A stretch of DNA of 7,467 nt from Sneathiella sp. (GCA_016765515.1 JAESPT010000235.1:1-7467), one strand, 5' to 3'; shown: positions 1 through 6,669, counted from the stretch's first letter. Translations and numbers: made by a program. Notes: generated by a model from the sequence alone, not told the origin.

Positions 1-260
1 ATATATAACGGTTATGTTATTGCGTTGTTCCATTGGAGCAAGATACCTTCCTCTGAATTTTTACATTGAGAATATTTAAGACGCCTCTCCTTGATATCGT
101 TATTTTTCCTCGCCAATAAAGCTATTGAGAACGGGTGATCAGAAGGCTGGCGCAGAGCTAGCGAACAGGCTGGATGTTTGTCCGCGCGTCTCTTTCTAGG
201 TTCAATGTGCATATTGTATTTTAGAATTTATTCGCAGGCTTCCTGTTAAGAAAAGTGTCC
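1..260. other. Non-coding left flank
   Basis: This stretch lies downstream of the leftward HTTM gene and reaches the window edge. I see no gene in it. The longest open frame (minus, 12-212) has no Shine-Dalgarno sequence and an arginine/lysine-rich composition unlike any family I know. A small hairpin (CAGG-CTT-CCTG, 236-246) follows the HTTM stop codon by about 15 nt, but it has only four or five pairs and no T-run, so I do not call it a terminator. No tRNA or repeat was seen. Confidence 0.5.
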
Positions 261-950
261 TTAGCTTGTCATAAAAATTCGATGTTGTAGCCAAAAAATG
301 GATGGATAGGCTGCCAGCCAAATCCAGAAAAACCTATTCAAGCCAAACAGGCAGGCGTTCACGAAATGAAAAATAGCGGCAATTATCAGTCCAGTGATAA
401 GGGTCACTTGTGTGAACAATGTCAGAGGGAATATGAGCTCAAACAGCATGACCGCCCATGACATCGCCCATAACAGCCGTGGCCAGTCCGCCAATGATCT
501 CAAGGTTTCACTGACCGGGTAGGCAGAAAAACGAAATACATCTTCAAGTGCCTGGCCATTGCGCCAATCTGGATTTACGATCTTTACCCAGCCAGAAATA
601 AAATAGGATAGCACGAGTTGCAGAGCTAAATATCCGAAAACAAGTTCCTGTCCTTGCCGTGAGGGTATGAAATGAACAAGGCACAAGCAACACAAGATGA
701 GAAGGCTCATACGGTCACTACCGCCATTATACGGGCCTTGAAATCGCTTTAAAATGAACAGTCCGACAATAACTAGCGCGAGGCTAATCCACGGTGTTTG
801 GAAACCGAGTATCAGAAAAATGCTCAGAATAAATCGTGGCAAAAATAACCGTTGCTCTTCCATTGGCGCACGAAAGTGTTCGATGCTTTGCTGAAGAAAC
901 GCCAGCCCCAACAGTATTTCGGTTAAACGAATTGCAAAATCCAGGCTCAT
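261..950 (-). CDS. HTTM / vitamin K-dependent gamma-carboxylase-like membrane protein
   Basis: This is an integral inner-membrane protein of 229 residues. Hydrophobic segments at roughly residues 9-26, 38-50, 54-68, 82-95, 103-120, 160-180, 183-200 and 207-220 suggest seven or eight spans. Landmarks of the HTTM (carboxylase-related) superfamily are visible: GPYNGGSDRM (72-81) in a loop, GWVKIVNPDW (120-129), FELIFPL (170-176) and FHFVNACLFGLNRF (194-207). A lysine (123) lies six residues before Trp129, near where the carboxylase active-site lysine falls, but the register is one residue off and I do not claim catalysis. The protein is much shorter than eukaryotic gamma-carboxylase and has no lumenal domain. 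Its ATG overlaps the stop of the upstream gene (ATGA, 947-950) and has no clear ribosome binding site, so translation is probably coupled. The family call is fairly firm; the biochemical role is unknown. Confidence 0.78.
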   Translation of the reverse strand: MSLDFAIRLTEILLGLAFLQQSIEHFRAPMEEQRLFLPRFILSIFLILGFQTPWISLALVIVGLFILKRFQGPYNGGSDRMSLLILCCLCLVHFIPSRQGQELVFGYLALQLVLSYFISGWVKIVNPDWRNGQALEDVFRFSAYPVSETLRSLADWPRLLWAMSWAVMLFELIFPLTLFTQVTLITGLIIAAIFHFVNACLFGLNRFFWIWLAAYPSIFWLQHRIFMTS

Positions 951-1414
951 GGATTTGCGGTTTCAATATATCGGTGTACGGGGGAGATAAACGTAATATC
1001 TTGATGTATTTCTGTGCCTTCCCTGCTCAAAAACACCAATCTGAACTGTAAATAGGGGGTTGCCATAGCATTGCGGGAACCTTGCTTTAGCTCAATTGCA
1101 ATGCGATTTAGAATTTCCTGACTGCTGTGCTCTGTAGGGTTGGCCATCAGCCGTTCAGCGCAACTCACAAGAAAGAGTGATTCATTCCAGCGTGGGTTCC
1201 AGAACATGCGTTTCAACATGCTACTCACTGGTAGCTGTGATGGAAGGGGACGAAATTCTTGCCAACTAACAGGTGTCTCTTGCGCCGTTTCGAGCAAGGT
1301 AAATTCAATGCGAGGCGACGGAGCAATTGTATCGAAGAAACGCCACGAGGGGATCAATGCAGGTAAAAGCAGCTTTAAGGTTTGCAGTATGGTTTCAACG
1401 GGTGTGAAGCCCAC
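947..1414 (-). CDS. Conserved soluble partner of the HTTM protein, function unknown
   Basis: This protein of 155 residues is the first gene of a two-gene leftward operon with the HTTM protein. It starts with GTG (1414-1412). The start is fixed by an in-frame TAA immediately upstream (1417-1415) and by a strong AGGAAG ribosome binding site (1425-1420, 5-nt gap). I see no signal peptide or convincing membrane span, although residues 9-23 are moderately hydrophobic. Recognisable segments are PALIPSWRFFDTIAPSPRIE (18-37), a WNPRWNESLFLVSCAERL stretch near residues 72-89, and a final beta-rich YLQFRLVFLSREG near 121-133. From memory, proteins with these segments occur next to HTTM-type genes in proteobacteria, but I know no assigned function. 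It may act as a soluble subunit or domain partner of the membrane protein (inference from tight overlap only). Confidence 0.75.
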   Translation of the reverse strand: MGFTPVETILQTLKLLLPALIPSWRFFDTIAPSPRIEFTLLETAQETPVSWQEFRPLPSQLPVSSMLKRMFWNPRWNESLFLVSCAERLMANPTEHSSQEILNRIAIELKQGSRNAMATPYLQFRLVFLSREGTEIHQDITFISPVHRYIETANP

Positions 1415-1419
1415 TTATT

Positions 1420-1425
1420 CTTCCT
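1420..1425 (-). promoter_or_regulatory. Ribosome binding site that sets the GTG start at 1414
   Basis: On the minus strand AGGAAG lies 5 nt before GTG, and TAA sits directly in frame before that GTG, so no longer protein is possible. This makes the GTG the most likely start of the HTTM partner gene. Confidence 0.7.
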
Positions 1426-1458
1426 GACGCAGTGTTCTTACTGTATTTGTTGCAGGGA

Positions 1459-1487
1459 ATCCTATGCAGGGAGATGGATCATGTCAA
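1459..1487 (-). promoter_or_regulatory. Sigma70-like promoter for the leftward HTTM operon
   Basis: On the minus strand a perfect TTGACA (-35, 1487-1482) is followed by exactly 17 nt and TAGGAT (-10, 1464-1459; four of six consensus bases). Transcription would begin near 1452, giving a leader of about 38 nt before the GTG at 1414. An imperfect dyad, CATGT-N12-ACATG (1480-1501), covers the -35 box and could be an operator. The promoter is well placed and well spaced, but it is predicted from sequence only. Confidence 0.6.
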
Positions 1488-1613
1488 TATACTGTTACAT
1501 GCGGGGTTATTTGCAACGTTTCGCACTCAGTCGTAATAAGAGTTCGCCTTATCCGGGTTGCCATCTACAGCGTTTACGGGGACATAAAAGCCGAGAAGGA
1601 GAAGATAAAGGAA

Positions 1614-1751
1614 ATGCCCTTTGAGCTTCGCCGGAATGTGGTCACATTGATTATTCCCCTTTTAATTTTGGCCGGAGTATGTTTCGTATCGGAATGGGGG
1701 GGCTCTTGTGGTCGCGACGAAAAATATAGGAAAAGATATCATGAGCAATGA
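1614..1751 (+). CDS. Possible 45-residue single-span membrane peptide
   Basis: This small frame begins MPFELRRNVV. Two arginines (6, 7) precede an uninterrupted hydrophobic segment (about residues 9-26, VVTLIIPLLILAGVCFVS), and a charged C-terminus (RDEKYRKRYHEQ) follows. The layout resembles a small membrane protein, although charged residues occur on both sides of the span. An AAGGAG sequence (1596-1601) lies 12 nt before the ATG, which is longer than ideal; AAAGGA (1607-1612) is too close. The frame runs 11 nt into the start of the DUF1737 gene, as coupled genes often do. The same frame is open upstream to 1464, but that part has no ribosome binding site and an uncharacteristic composition. 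I recognise no family. It may be a chance frame. Confidence 0.35.
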   Translation: MPFELRRNVVTLIIPLLILAGVCFVSEWGGSCGRDEKYRKRYHEQ

Positions 1752-1932
1752 CGAAAAACCCGGTTACAGGCTTCTGACAGGTGAAGATAATGATGCTTTT
1801 TGTCGTCGAGTAAGTAGCGCACTGGAAGATGGATACCAGCTTTATGGATCACCAGCCTGCACGTTTGATCCAAATACAAACAGAATGTTGGTTGCGCAAG
1901 CAGTGCTCAAACACGATTTTGGTGGCAGGTAG
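1741..1932 (+). CDS. DUF1737 domain protein
   Basis: This small protein of 63 residues consists entirely of a DUF1737 domain. The hallmarks are YRLLTG (9-14), the F-C-x-R-V helix (20-24), the G-Y-x-L-Y-G-S-P turn (31-38) and a final strand ending in QAVLK (53-57). The ATG at 1741 is preferred over the in-frame GTG at 1708 because the conserved domain begins only eight residues in and AGGA (1728-1731) is spaced 9 nt before the ATG. The 11 extra residues from the GTG look like readthrough of the ribosome-binding region. The domain has no established function, is soluble and shows no catalytic motif. The gene is followed after 12 nt by the LysE-family gene, so they are probably co-transcribed. 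Confidence 0.8.
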   Translation: MSNDEKPGYRLLTGEDNDAFCRRVSSALEDGYQLYGSPACTFDPNTNRMLVAQAVLKHDFGGR

Positions 1933-1933
1933 T

Positions 1934-1939
1934 AGGGGG
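1934..1939 (+). promoter_or_regulatory. Ribosome binding site that sets the GTG start of the LysE-family gene
   Basis: AGGGGG lies 5 nt before the GTG at 1945. An in-frame TAG at 1933-1935 prevents any longer protein, so the GTG is the start. Confidence 0.65.
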
Positions 1940-1944
1940 CGCTC

Positions 1945-2577
1945 GTGGTTATAGATTCTGCGCAATTTGCTCTGTTCTTGATATCAACGCTGATCCTGAA
2001 TATTACGCCTGGACCGGATATGATCTTTACCGCAGCCAACGGTATGCAGCGGGGAATGAAAGCTGGCGTTGTTTCCGCGACAGGAATTGGATTTGGCGCT
2101 CTTGTTCATGCCTCCTTTGCCGCTGTGGGGATTTCAGCCTTGATCGCGGCGTCAGATTTAGCCTTTGATATTTTGCGGTTTGCCGGAGCCACGTACCTGA
2201 TTTGGATTGGTGTGAAAAGCTTTCGATCTGGGGCTGTAAGATTTGGCAACCTAACGGTTCCGATGATGCCGTACAGTGTTTTGTTTGCTCGGGGGGTGGT
2301 TACAAATATACTGAACCCAAAGGTTGCCTTATTTTTTATTGCTTTTTTACCTCAATTTATTGACCCGTCTGCTGGAAATGTAGCCCTGCAGATATTTGTC
2401 CTCGGTTGTCTGGTTGGTGTGAGCGGAACATTTGTTAATGGCCTTGTGGGTGTGTTTGCCGGTGGGGCAGGCCGATTATTTTTGCAAAACCCCACATCGG
2501 CTAAATGGATATCCCGTGTTTCCGGCTGCCTTCTTGTTGGTTTGGGAATGCGTTTGTTGTTTTTGGAGCGAAATTGA
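1945..2577 (+). CDS. LysE/RhtB-family amino acid (or small molecule) exporter
   Basis: This is an inner-membrane translocator of 210 residues, the usual size for the LysE/Rht family, which exports amino acids and related metabolites such as lysine, homoserine and threonine, driven by ion gradients. The family signatures are clear: NITPGPD (19-25) at the end of the first span, followed by the glycine-rich G-x6-G pattern (33-55), and NPK (124-126) leading into FFIAFLPQF (130-138). About six membrane segments are expected (near 7-20, 41-66, 74-92, 111-135, 145-172 and 188-207). The substrate cannot be read from the sequence. The gene starts with GTG and ends directly against the ATG of the glutathione S-transferase gene (TGA at 2575-2577, ATG at 2578), which indicates one operon. 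Export of a conjugate or intermediate made by neighbouring enzymes is possible but is only inference. Confidence 0.9.
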   Translation: MVIDSAQFALFLISTLILNITPGPDMIFTAANGMQRGMKAGVVSATGIGFGALVHASFAAVGISALIAASDLAFDILRFAGATYLIWIGVKSFRSGAVRFGNLTVPMMPYSVLFARGVVTNILNPKVALFFIAFLPQFIDPSAGNVALQIFVLGCLVGVSGTFVNGLVGVFAGGAGRLFLQNPTSAKWISRVSGCLLVGLGMRLLFLERN

Positions 2578-3228
2578 ATGTCGAAACCTCTGTTGGTTCT
2601 TGGAAATAAACGATATTCGTCCTGGTCATTGCGGGGTTATCTTGCTTTGAAATTTGCCGGTTTGGACTTTGAGCAAACGGTTATTCCGCTTTTCCAGGAA
2701 GATACTCATGCCAGAATGAAGGCTCTTGGGCCGAATGCGCCAGCCAGAGTGCCGATGCTGATTCAAGGGGATCATGTTGTTTGGGATACTACTTCATTGA
2801 TGGAGTTTGCCGCAGAAAATTCCAAATTAGGTGACTTATGGCCAACGGATATGTTTGAACGTGCTCACGCACGGTCAATTTGCGCTGAAATGCATTCGGG
2901 GTTTGTTGCTCTGCGGGAGCATATCCCGATGAACCTCTCTCGAAAGGATCCCTACGAAGATCAGCCAGAAGATGTCCGAACTGATATAGATCGTATCCTT
3001 GAGGTTTGGACTGATTGCCGGAAAAAATATAAAGAATCCGGACCGTATCTTTTTGGAAAATTATCCATGGCGGATGCGGCCTTTGCCCCTGTGGTTGCCC
3101 GGTTCAAAAGCAGGTCTATTCCTGTCGATGACATCAGCAAAGCGTATATGGAAAGTATCTGGGCCCTTCCTGCTTTTGCTGAGTGGCGAGAAGATGCATC
3201 AAACGAGAAATGGATTATCGATCAATGA
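2578..3228 (+). CDS. Glutathione S-transferase family protein
   Basis: This is a cytosolic GST-fold enzyme of 216 residues. The N-terminal thioredoxin-like domain (about 1-82) carries NKRYSSWSLR (10-19), where Ser14 or Ser15 is the likely glutathione-activating residue. It also has the Val58-Pro59 pair with the conserved cis-proline, and WDTTSLMEF (69-77), where Asp70-Thr71 take the place of the usual Glu/Asp-Ser that holds the gamma-glutamyl group. The helical C-terminal domain (about 90-205) contains GPYLFGKLSMADAAFAPVV (155-173) with the Ser-x-x-Asp N-capping box (163-166) typical of GSTs. The NK-x-YSSWSLR type is common in proteobacteria, and its physiological substrate is generally unknown. 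The ATG directly abuts the stop of the LysE gene, with GGAG (2565-2568) 9 nt upstream. Function could be conjugation, thiol reduction or isomerisation. Confidence 0.9.
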   Translation: MSKPLLVLGNKRYSSWSLRGYLALKFAGLDFEQTVIPLFQEDTHARMKALGPNAPARVPMLIQGDHVVWDTTSLMEFAAENSKLGDLWPTDMFERAHARSICAEMHSGFVALREHIPMNLSRKDPYEDQPEDVRTDIDRILEVWTDCRKKYKESGPYLFGKLSMADAAFAPVVARFKSRSIPVDDISKAYMESIWALPAFAEWREDASNEKWIIDQ

Positions 3229-3314
3229 GCGGGCTATAAAAAAGGCGCAACATTTTGTTTCCTACCCGAAACGGTTTATATATTCCAATCCAAATAAGGA
3301 CATGAAGTCAGATT
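3229..3314. other. 86-nt gap between the GST and deaminase genes
   Basis: There is no hairpin with a T-run, so nothing here clearly stops transcription from the GST gene, and I see no good promoter. AAGGA at 3296-3300 is the only ribosome-binding-like sequence. It lies 14 nt from the deaminase ATG (3315) and only 1 nt from another ATG (3302) that opens a 23-codon frame overlapping the deaminase start. Confidence 0.4.
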
Positions 3315-4592
3315 ATGCTGGATCTCATTATTCGAAATGCGCGCCTTGCAGGCGGTTCGGAAGAACGTGTTGATATCGGTTGCAAACTGGGAAAAATAGT
3401 TGAGCTCGGCGCTCGAATAAATGAGAAAGCAGAAAGAGAATATGATGCCAAGGGGTATCTGGTCTCGCCGCCTTTTGTCGACAGCCATTTCCATATGGAT
3501 TCGGCGCTTTCCTATGGCCGGCCGCGGATCAATCGTTCAGGGACGCTATTGGAAGGAATTGAACTTTGGCGTGAGGCCAAGCCGCATTTAACGTCTGACG
3601 ATATAAAGAAGCGGGCGCTACAGCTTTGTCATTGGGCGATTGCAAAAGGTAATCTGGCAATCCGATCTCATGTTGATATATGTGACCCCAGCTTGGTCGC
3701 CGTTGAAACTCTTTTGGATGTTGCGAAAGAGATGAAACCTTATATTGACCTGCAACTGGTGGCGTTTCCTCAGGACGGTTTTTATAGAGATCCAAATGCC
3801 GAACAGTTGTTGATCCGTGCGCTTGATAAAGGGGTTCATGTGGTGGGCGGGATACCCCATTTTGAGCGCACAATGCACGACGGCAGTTTGTCTATCACCA
3901 GACTTTGCGAAATCGCGGCAGAACGGGGTCTTATGGTGGATATGCACTGTGACGAGAGTGATGATCCTATGTCACGGCATGTGGAGATGTTGGCCCGGGA
4001 GACGACCCGATTGGGACTTCAGGGGCGCGTCGCAGGATCTCACCTTACGTCGATGCATTCCATGGATGACTATTATGTATCAAAATTAATTCCATTAATG
4101 TGTGAAGCAGAACTCCATGTGATCCCAAATCCGCTGATCAATATTACGTTGCAGGGCCGGCATGATAGCTACCCCAAAAGACGGGGCATGACACGAGTAA
4201 AAGAATTGATGGCGGCGGGGCTTAATGTCGCGTGTGGCCATGATTGTGTCATGGATCCGTGGTATTCTCTGGGGAGCCACGACATGCTCGAAGTTGCTGT
4301 TATGGGGCTGCATGTTGGCCAGATGACAGGGCAGAGTGAAATGCTGGATATGTACCGATCAGTCACGTTTAACGGTGCAAAAGCGTTGGGGCTTGAAAAT
4401 TATGGTCTTGAGGTTGGGTGCAATGCAGACTTTGTCATATTGCAGGCAAAAAATGAGGTTGAGGCTTTGCGTCTGCGGCCTGCTCGTCTCCGTGTGTTTC
4501 GTCGGGGTATATCAATCTCGGAAACGCCTGAACACATTCCTTCACTGACATTAGACGGAAAAAATGTCCCAATAAATTTCACCCTTGATTAA
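3315..4592 (+). CDS. CodA-type amidohydrolase, predicted 5-methylcytosine/cytosine deaminase
   Basis: This cytoplasmic metal-dependent hydrolase of the amidohydrolase superfamily has 425 residues, the length of E. coli cytosine deaminase CodA, and aligns with it from end to end. Active-site residues follow at a constant offset of -3 from CodA: His58 and His60 (HFHMD), Gln153 (FPQ), His211 and Glu214 (HCDE), His243 (GSH), Asp310 (GHD) and Trp316 (DPWY). Other near-identical blocks are SGTLLEGIE, YPKRRGMTRVKE and NPLINITLQGR. At CodA Asp314 this protein has Cys311 (GHDC, where CodA has GHDD). Loss of that aspartate was reported as the mark of bacterial 5-methylcytosine deaminases, which make thymine and also accept cytosine analogues. 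I infer that activity; plain cytosine deamination remains possible. In-frame TGA at 3303-3305 fixes the ATG. The ribosome binding site is weak. The 3' end overlaps the convergent kinase gene by 14 bp. Confidence 0.88.
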   Translation: MLDLIIRNARLAGGSEERVDIGCKLGKIVELGARINEKAEREYDAKGYLVSPPFVDSHFHMDSALSYGRPRINRSGTLLEGIELWREAKPHLTSDDIKKRALQLCHWAIAKGNLAIRSHVDICDPSLVAVETLLDVAKEMKPYIDLQLVAFPQDGFYRDPNAEQLLIRALDKGVHVVGGIPHFERTMHDGSLSITRLCEIAAERGLMVDMHCDESDDPMSRHVEMLARETTRLGLQGRVAGSHLTSMHSMDDYYVSKLIPLMCEAELHVIPNPLINITLQGRHDSYPKRRGMTRVKELMAAGLNVACGHDCVMDPWYSLGSHDMLEVAVMGLHVGQMTGQSEMLDMYRSVTFNGAKALGLENYGLEVGCNADFVILQAKNEVEALRLRPARLRVFRRGISISETPEHIPSLTLDGKNVPINFTLD

Positions 4593-6669
4593 AAGAAATA
4601 TGAGCGAGACTTTTAGCTTCAAGAATTTTTTCCGACAGGTCCGCTTTTCGAAAGGGTTTTTGAAGGATGACGGTACTATCATCCAGTTTTGTCTGGCTGG
4701 AGATAAAATCTTTTGTGTATCCTGTCATAAGGAGAACAGGTAACCCATTGGATATTTTTCGGGCCTTTTTTGCCAGTTCTTCACCATTCATGCCACCCTC
4801 TAGAACATAATCTGTGAGCAAGAGGTTTAGCCTTGGATTTTGCTGCATTATTTGTAGCGCAGTATCTGCATTCTTGGCTTCAAGAACTCTATAGTTCATG
4901 GTTTGCAGCAAATTTAATGCAAGCAGCCGAATATCTGGATTATCTTCTACAAGGAGGACTGTTTGGCGCTCCGCAATTGGTATTTCACTTTTAATGTTTG
5001 ACGCTGCAGTAATTTTTGGCACGTATCTGGGAAGGTAGATGCGTGCCACCGTCCCATGCCCAACCTCACTGTAAATTGAGACGTGACCACTGGATTGTTT
5101 GACAAAACCAAACACCATACTAAGGCCCATTCCGGATCGCTGGCCAAAATCCTCTGTTGTGAAGAAAGGGTCGAAAACATGATCAATGTTTTCCCGGGAT
5201 ATTCCTTCACCGGTATCACTTATGGATATTTGTACATATTGACCAGCAACCAGATCCAACTGAGCCGTCACATATTCATCGTCAAGATCGGCATTAGAGG
5301 TTTCTATGGTTAGCTTGCCACCCTCAGGCATAGAATCCCTGGCATTCAAACAAAGATTTAGAATGGCACCTTCCAGCCTCGCCGGGTCGGCAAGGCAATC
5401 CCAAGTATCGTCACCAAGCTTCAAGTCAACCTTAACCTGCGCCCCAACCTGGCTGGTTAATATACTGCCAATCTCTTTGAGTTTTGCATTTGTCTGCACG
5501 CATTCTGGAAGAAGGGGCTGATTTCGGGAATAGGCGAGGAGTTTTTGAGTGAGTTCGGCGCCTCGTTCAGACGAGGTCAAAATTCTATTAAGCAGTCGAT
5601 CGGTACTGTCCGAGCTGCCCGACAACTTGTCGATTAACAACTCTGTATGACCCAGGATTATCGCAAGAATATTATTGAAATCATGGGCAATACCCCCAGC
5701 TAATCTGCCCAGAACCTGAAGGCGCTGATTCCGTTGGATCTGGACTTCCAGTTTTCGCTTCTCACCTATTTCTATAATGCTGCATTGAATGTACTTCTTC
5801 TCTGATAATGTATAGGCAACTAACCGAACTTCACAGAGCAGTTGGTGACCTTGCCGATCAATAAGCTGCCATTCAAATGTTGGGACTTTTCCAGACAATG
5901 CCTGACGAACGTATCGGCGACAAAGCTGACGGGAGGTGACATCATCCTTCTGAAGTTCTGGATATAGATTGTCCGATTCAATTTGTTGTAAAAATGGAGT
6001 GGAGTAACCCAATAGTTCCGATGCACTTCGATTTGTATCGACACATTGACGCTCTTTGAGATCGAACAGAATTATCGCTTCAGGGGCATTTTCAACAAGT
6101 AGTCTGTATCGTGCCTCATTCTCCTGAAGGGATCGGTACATATTCTGCTGATCGGTGGTATTGGTTATGGCTGAAAGAACGGCATCCTGACCTTGATAGG
6201 TGATTTTTTTACTGGCAAGAATAGTATCAAATTTCTCTTTACCCTTTAATCCGAACTTAATTTTCTTCTGGAGGATTTCGCCAGTAAGATCCAGCATCTT
6301 GGCCGCGCTTTTCAGATCGTTGAGGTCGGTATAAAATTCCCGGTTGTTCCGGCCAATTATATTTTCCTGATCTAGATTAATGGCACGGCAAAGTTGTTTG
6401 TTGGCGACAATAATATTTCCATCCACAGAGGACGTGATCAGCATGGGTAACGGAGATATATCCAATAATTTTTGGATGTCGGCCGCGGAGAGGTCAGTCT
6501 TGGAAGAGATCGCATCGTTTAAGGGGTGCTTTGAATCTTCTAGTTTCGAATGCGCGGATATTTGAGATTCAAGTTCAAAATTTCTTTTAGTCAATGCGTC
6601 AATCTTCGACTGCATTGTTTCTATAATGGTTTTTGACCTGCCGGTCCCGTTGGTAGCAGATTTGCCCAC
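4579..6669 (-). CDS. Soluble hybrid sensor histidine kinase, PAS-PAS-HisKA-HATPase-REC
   Basis: This two-component hybrid kinase of 696 residues has no membrane span, so it should sense a cytoplasmic signal. In order: a short coiled-coil-like leader (about 13-45), a first PAS domain (about 60-175) and a second PAS domain (about 183-303). HisKA follows, with the phospho-acceptor His329 in GRLAGGIAHDFNN. The HATPase has its N box at NLCLNARD (438-445), the G1 box DTGEG (485-489), the VFDPFFTTE loop (498-506) and the G2 region GQRSGMGLS (509-517). The C-terminal receiver (about 570-688) carries acidic Asp576, phospho-acceptor Asp620, Thr649 and Lys671. All needed residues are present. GTG (6669-6667) is chosen because AGG (6680-6678) lies 8 nt upstream and an in-frame TGA (6687-6685) closes the frame. 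The next candidate, Met19, has no such site. No partner regulator or phosphotransfer protein is visible. Confidence 0.92.
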   Translation of the reverse strand: MGKSATNGTGRSKTIIETMQSKIDALTKRNFELESQISAHSKLEDSKHPLNDAISSKTDLSAADIQKLLDISPLPMLITSSVDGNIIVANKQLCRAINLDQENIIGRNNREFYTDLNDLKSAAKMLDLTGEILQKKIKFGLKGKEKFDTILASKKITYQGQDAVLSAITNTTDQQNMYRSLQENEARYRLLVENAPEAIILFDLKERQCVDTNRSASELLGYSTPFLQQIESDNLYPELQKDDVTSRQLCRRYVRQALSGKVPTFEWQLIDRQGHQLLCEVRLVAYTLSEKKYIQCSIIEIGEKRKLEVQIQRNQRLQVLGRLAGGIAHDFNNILAIILGHTELLIDKLSGSSDSTDRLLNRILTSSERGAELTQKLLAYSRNQPLLPECVQTNAKLKEIGSILTSQVGAQVKVDLKLGDDTWDCLADPARLEGAILNLCLNARDSMPEGGKLTIETSNADLDDEYVTAQLDLVAGQYVQISISDTGEGISRENIDHVFDPFFTTEDFGQRSGMGLSMVFGFVKQSSGHVSIYSEVGHGTVARIYLPRYVPKITAASNIKSEIPIAERQTVLLVEDNPDIRLLALNLLQTMNYRVLEAKNADTALQIMQQNPRLNLLLTDYVLEGGMNGEELAKKARKISNGLPVLLMTGYTKDFISSQTKLDDSTVILQKPFRKADLSEKILEAKSLAHISFNQG

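Larger units (their letters stand above)
1415..1613. other. Divergent intergenic region between the leftward HTTM operon and the rightward cluster
   Basis: Besides the leftward promoter (1459-1487), this region must carry the promoter of the rightward genes. I do not find a convincing one. The best candidates are TTGCAA (1511-1516), 17 nt, TAATAA (1534-1539), and TTGCCA (1558-1563), 19 nt, CATAAA (1583-1588). Both are weak matches. No terminator, riboswitch or RNA gene was recognised. If the small frame at 1614-1751 is not real, the non-coding stretch extends to 1740. Confidence 0.45.

Noticed and set aside
12..212. 66-residue open frame on the minus strand
   Set aside because: It has no ribosome binding site before its ATG, a basic low-complexity composition and no recognisable family; it is probably a chance frame in the left intergenic region.
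236..246. Hairpin CAGG-CTT-CCTG after the HTTM stop codon as a terminator
   Set aside because: It has only four or five base pairs and no following T-run.
1140..1427. 95-residue plus-strand frame opposite the HTTM partner gene
   Set aside because: It is antisense to a conserved gene that has a good start, promoter and coupled neighbour, and its product resembles nothing.
1464..1613. Upstream extension of the 1614-1751 frame
   Set aside because: The ATG at 1464 lies inside the leftward promoter and has no Shine-Dalgarno sequence; only the part from 1614 has a protein-like layout.
1382..1624. 80-residue plus-strand frame in the divergent region
   Set aside because: It is cysteine- and tyrosine-rich with no ribosome binding site, and it crosses the start and promoter of the leftward operon.
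1708..1740. GTG at 1708 as start of the DUF1737 gene
   Set aside because: The extra residues are encoded by the purine-rich leader and lie outside the conserved domain; the ATG at 1741 is better placed after AGGA.
2999..3373. 124-residue plus-strand frame across the GST end and deaminase start
   Set aside because: It is out of frame with two well-recognised enzymes and has no family resemblance; only its last short part from 3302 is discussed as a possible leader frame.
3529..3947. Antisense frames opposite the deaminase gene
   Set aside because: They are shadows of a strongly conserved enzyme and contain no recognisable motif.
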